Origin: Chloroflexota bacterium
GTDB taxonomy: Bacteria > Chloroflexota > Ktedonobacteria > Ktedonobacterales > Ktedonobacteraceae
Assembly (NCBI GenBank): GCA_021828635.1
Contig: JAJZEJ010000514.1
Coordinates: forward strand, 1 to 7,026
Length of the DNA: 7,026 bases
Direction: 5' to 3'
Shown here piece after piece: positions 6,401 to 7,026 of this stretch (the first letter of the stretch is position 1; each line of letters opens with the position of its first letter). Made by a program: the position numbers and the translations under genes. The notes beneath the pieces are model-generated. The model saw nothing but the letters and a program-made list of their open reading frames with translations. It ran no database searches and was not told the DNA's origin.

Positions 6401-7026
6401 CCAGGCGTGCAATCAGTGGTTCGACAGCTTTATAGCTTGCCGTGCCACCCAGGATATTAATGGCAGCAGCCCGCAGGCGTGGACTATGTGTTACCGAACC
6501 TGTTAATGGCTGGCTCAATTGTGCGGCACGGTCGATCACATCGTTGCCTAAACGTCCCAGTATCTTCGTGATGCGCCGCACCATCTCCTCTTGTGTCGCT
6601 TCATCAGCAACCTCTATCAATTGGGTAAAAAGCTGGTCAGACACGATCTCTTTATCAAGCAGCAGTAAAAATTCCTCACTACCTTCAATCATCACCAGAG
6701 GGATAAGCGCACGATACATCTCCTGGCTACCCTCTTCAGCACAGCGTGTAAAAAGACGTGCCATCTCCTCACGAGCAATCTTGTTATGCACAACGATACC
6801 TAATGCCTCGTTGAAACGTGATGGCAGATTTTCAGACTGTAATGGCATCCATAGAACACCAACACATAACAGACTATAAACAAGTGCCTGTAAGGCTAAC
6901 GCTGGTTGATAGCGTCCTACCGTGACAAATTGTTCCACCAATTCGAGGGGTTTTGTATGCAATCCAGCCCATAGCGCCACGACCTGGCTCCAACGTTCAA
7001 CATCTTCTAAAAACTCATTGTGTATA
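3408..7026 (-). CDS. Giant HEAT-repeat protein with C-terminal coiled coil; 5' end outside the window
   Basis: The frame is open from the right edge (first full codon 7025-7023) to a TAG at 3408, giving 1205 visible residues. The GTG at 6980 is only the first start-like codon in view, and the 15 codons before it remain open, so the true start lies beyond the window. Most of the protein is an alpha-solenoid of HEAT/PBS-lyase-like repeats, for example KAVEPLIARLGDND-VRRAANSLVHLG (about 6430-6350) and PYLVRLLDDPSLSVRQSTARVLYLY (about 5865-5785). The last 110 or so residues (about 3745-3411) are a Gln/Glu/Leu-rich coiled coil (QIQQLEQDLQAEQ, RQLEQLEQERETM). No enzymatic motif is seen. Such solenoids bind proteins or nucleic acids. 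The first visible segment, RWSQVVALWAG then LALQALV, resembles the stretch just after the NTPase and winged-helix part of NACHT/STAND proteins, so an upstream NTPase is suspected but not shown. The repeat-protein call is secure; the function is unknown. Confidence 0.88.
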   Translation of the reverse strand, partial: IHNEFLEDVERWSQVVALWAGLHTKPLELVEQFVTVGRYQPALALQALVYSLLCVGVLWMPLQSENLPSRFNEALGIVVHNKIAREEMARLFTRCAEEGSQEMYRALIPLVMIEGSEEFLLLLDKEIVSDQLFTQLIEVADEATQEEMVRRITKILGRLGNDVIDRAAQLSQPLTGSVTHSPRLRAAAINILGGTASYKAVEPLIARLGDNDAALVRRAANSLVHLGPELVLARVVQILENRSQGTATQIVHQAALAILEYFLDEQDIRHQVSATQYQHIIDALMPVLSSHYQAESMVQQQARKILVKQGRLAAQEYVLDIRDNRAQKVVETLVQSLSSPNEMAANNAILALQEVGEVATLQVLDLLAQGTDQVRLRVIEILRVSRDLRAMPYLVRLLDDPSLSVRQSTARVLYLYAPESIPGLIDLVLTYASEATAEQAATVLTEIGPEVVEPITNVLFHVIAGRTRLLVHILEQLHESSSLPPLLALLQMPQPEPLLTIAIIRALGQFSDQRVIFPLLTLFHDTRPLIYEEAINTLSMLGPVAIDGLLDALDIPEESPMTQRVKRAILGMAPFPAEQLVEALNYASDIQAERIVDMMARQGIDAAAVAVKYMLHPDERVRGYLYQMLEAMSGSFVVPALLELLNQPFEIQRAAAHFLLNYPDAAISPLVELLGDEERGAVAAEILPQFGLDILRSLLSGLDDQRSTARERARAIMVRLVRQTKQPQYVLREIVQLFNPSPPIRAYETLLDVLTTDLAAESLPALLEGLEDAHLFEDAAEALIRLAQRGAYQQEVLARLVNALYLDDRRSGAEIALTKIAGPAVPVVGPLMVDENAAVAKMARRILCAIGVPALPFIWDAYINTANRPMREAALEVFRALPTGIIKNELIRLLNSEKQNDLSMAVSLLLERSRDEAVRQYAERSIVPELLEFAQTHTSEIINQRIMALLLLMDDHLVVHPLLELLEMYPQHRDQLAYMLLFLDTESQEQMLQAFEDQDASFDLRADLATILAMRSAPVMVTEYIQQLSEYGLAKTATTVMFPAQLQIALCALGGLLASKQWDVHTLEAMRSATPVGDALRELFSVLLGWRYEPQIQQLEQDLQAEQAAHKKETLLMTARLMDQQQQLSSLEDELEQIRNEHGQRGKDLFRTTREKDDLVRQLEQLEQERETMRRQLQQVLREDDALRDLNDQLQWQLDQYESPH

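Noticed and set aside
6442..6879. 145-codon open frame on the + strand
   Set aside because: Antisense shadow of the HEAT-repeat gene; Ser/Arg-rich composition typical of the wrong strand and no recognisable motif.
1..7026. CRISPR arrays, tRNA or rRNA genes, insertion sequences, toxin-antitoxin pairs
   Set aside because: No regularly spaced repeats, cloverleaf, transposase or paired small genes could be seen on either strand.

Overview
The window looks like a chromosomal segment of a bacterium related to the Ktedonobacteria (Chloroflexota). This is an inference from gene content: a transmembrane serine/threonine kinase with a Thr/Pro-rich linker and a lectin-like ectodomain, beside a very large HEAT-repeat protein, is a style common in that group. 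No rRNA or tRNA is present to confirm it.

Layout, left to right. The 3' end of moaC (molybdenum cofactor synthesis) enters on the + strand and stops at 300. An 18-nt perfect palindrome (301-318) separates it from the convergent kinase gene. Everything to the right is on the - strand. The kinase gene (2621 to 324) encodes a 765-residue protein: kinase domain, DnaJ C-terminal-like beta domain, one membrane helix and a concanavalin-like ectodomain. Its 164-nt upstream region is unusually structured, with an inverted repeat that includes the kinase Shine-Dalgarno sequence. Next comes a 167-residue pyridoxamine 5'-phosphate oxidase-like protein of the general stress protein 26 type (3289 to 2786), preceded by 118 nt with a weak promoter candidate. 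The rest, from 3408 to the right edge, is one very large HEAT-repeat gene ending in a coiled coil. Its 5' end lies beyond the window.

How they may work together. The three - strand genes share an orientation, but their gaps (118 and 164 nt) are too long to require one operon. A 15-nt element that matches at 13 positions lies upstream of both the oxidase and the kinase genes, hinting at shared control. The kinase most plausibly senses something outside the membrane and signals inward. The flavin/PLP-oxidase-fold protein is a stress-type accessory protein. The HEAT protein is a large scaffold or sensor whose first visible residues resemble the region following a NACHT/STAND NTPase module. No defence, mobile or secretion system can be demonstrated in this window. 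The points most worth checking are the kinase leader structure, the kinase-DnaJ_C-ectodomain fusion, and the unseen N-terminus of the HEAT protein.
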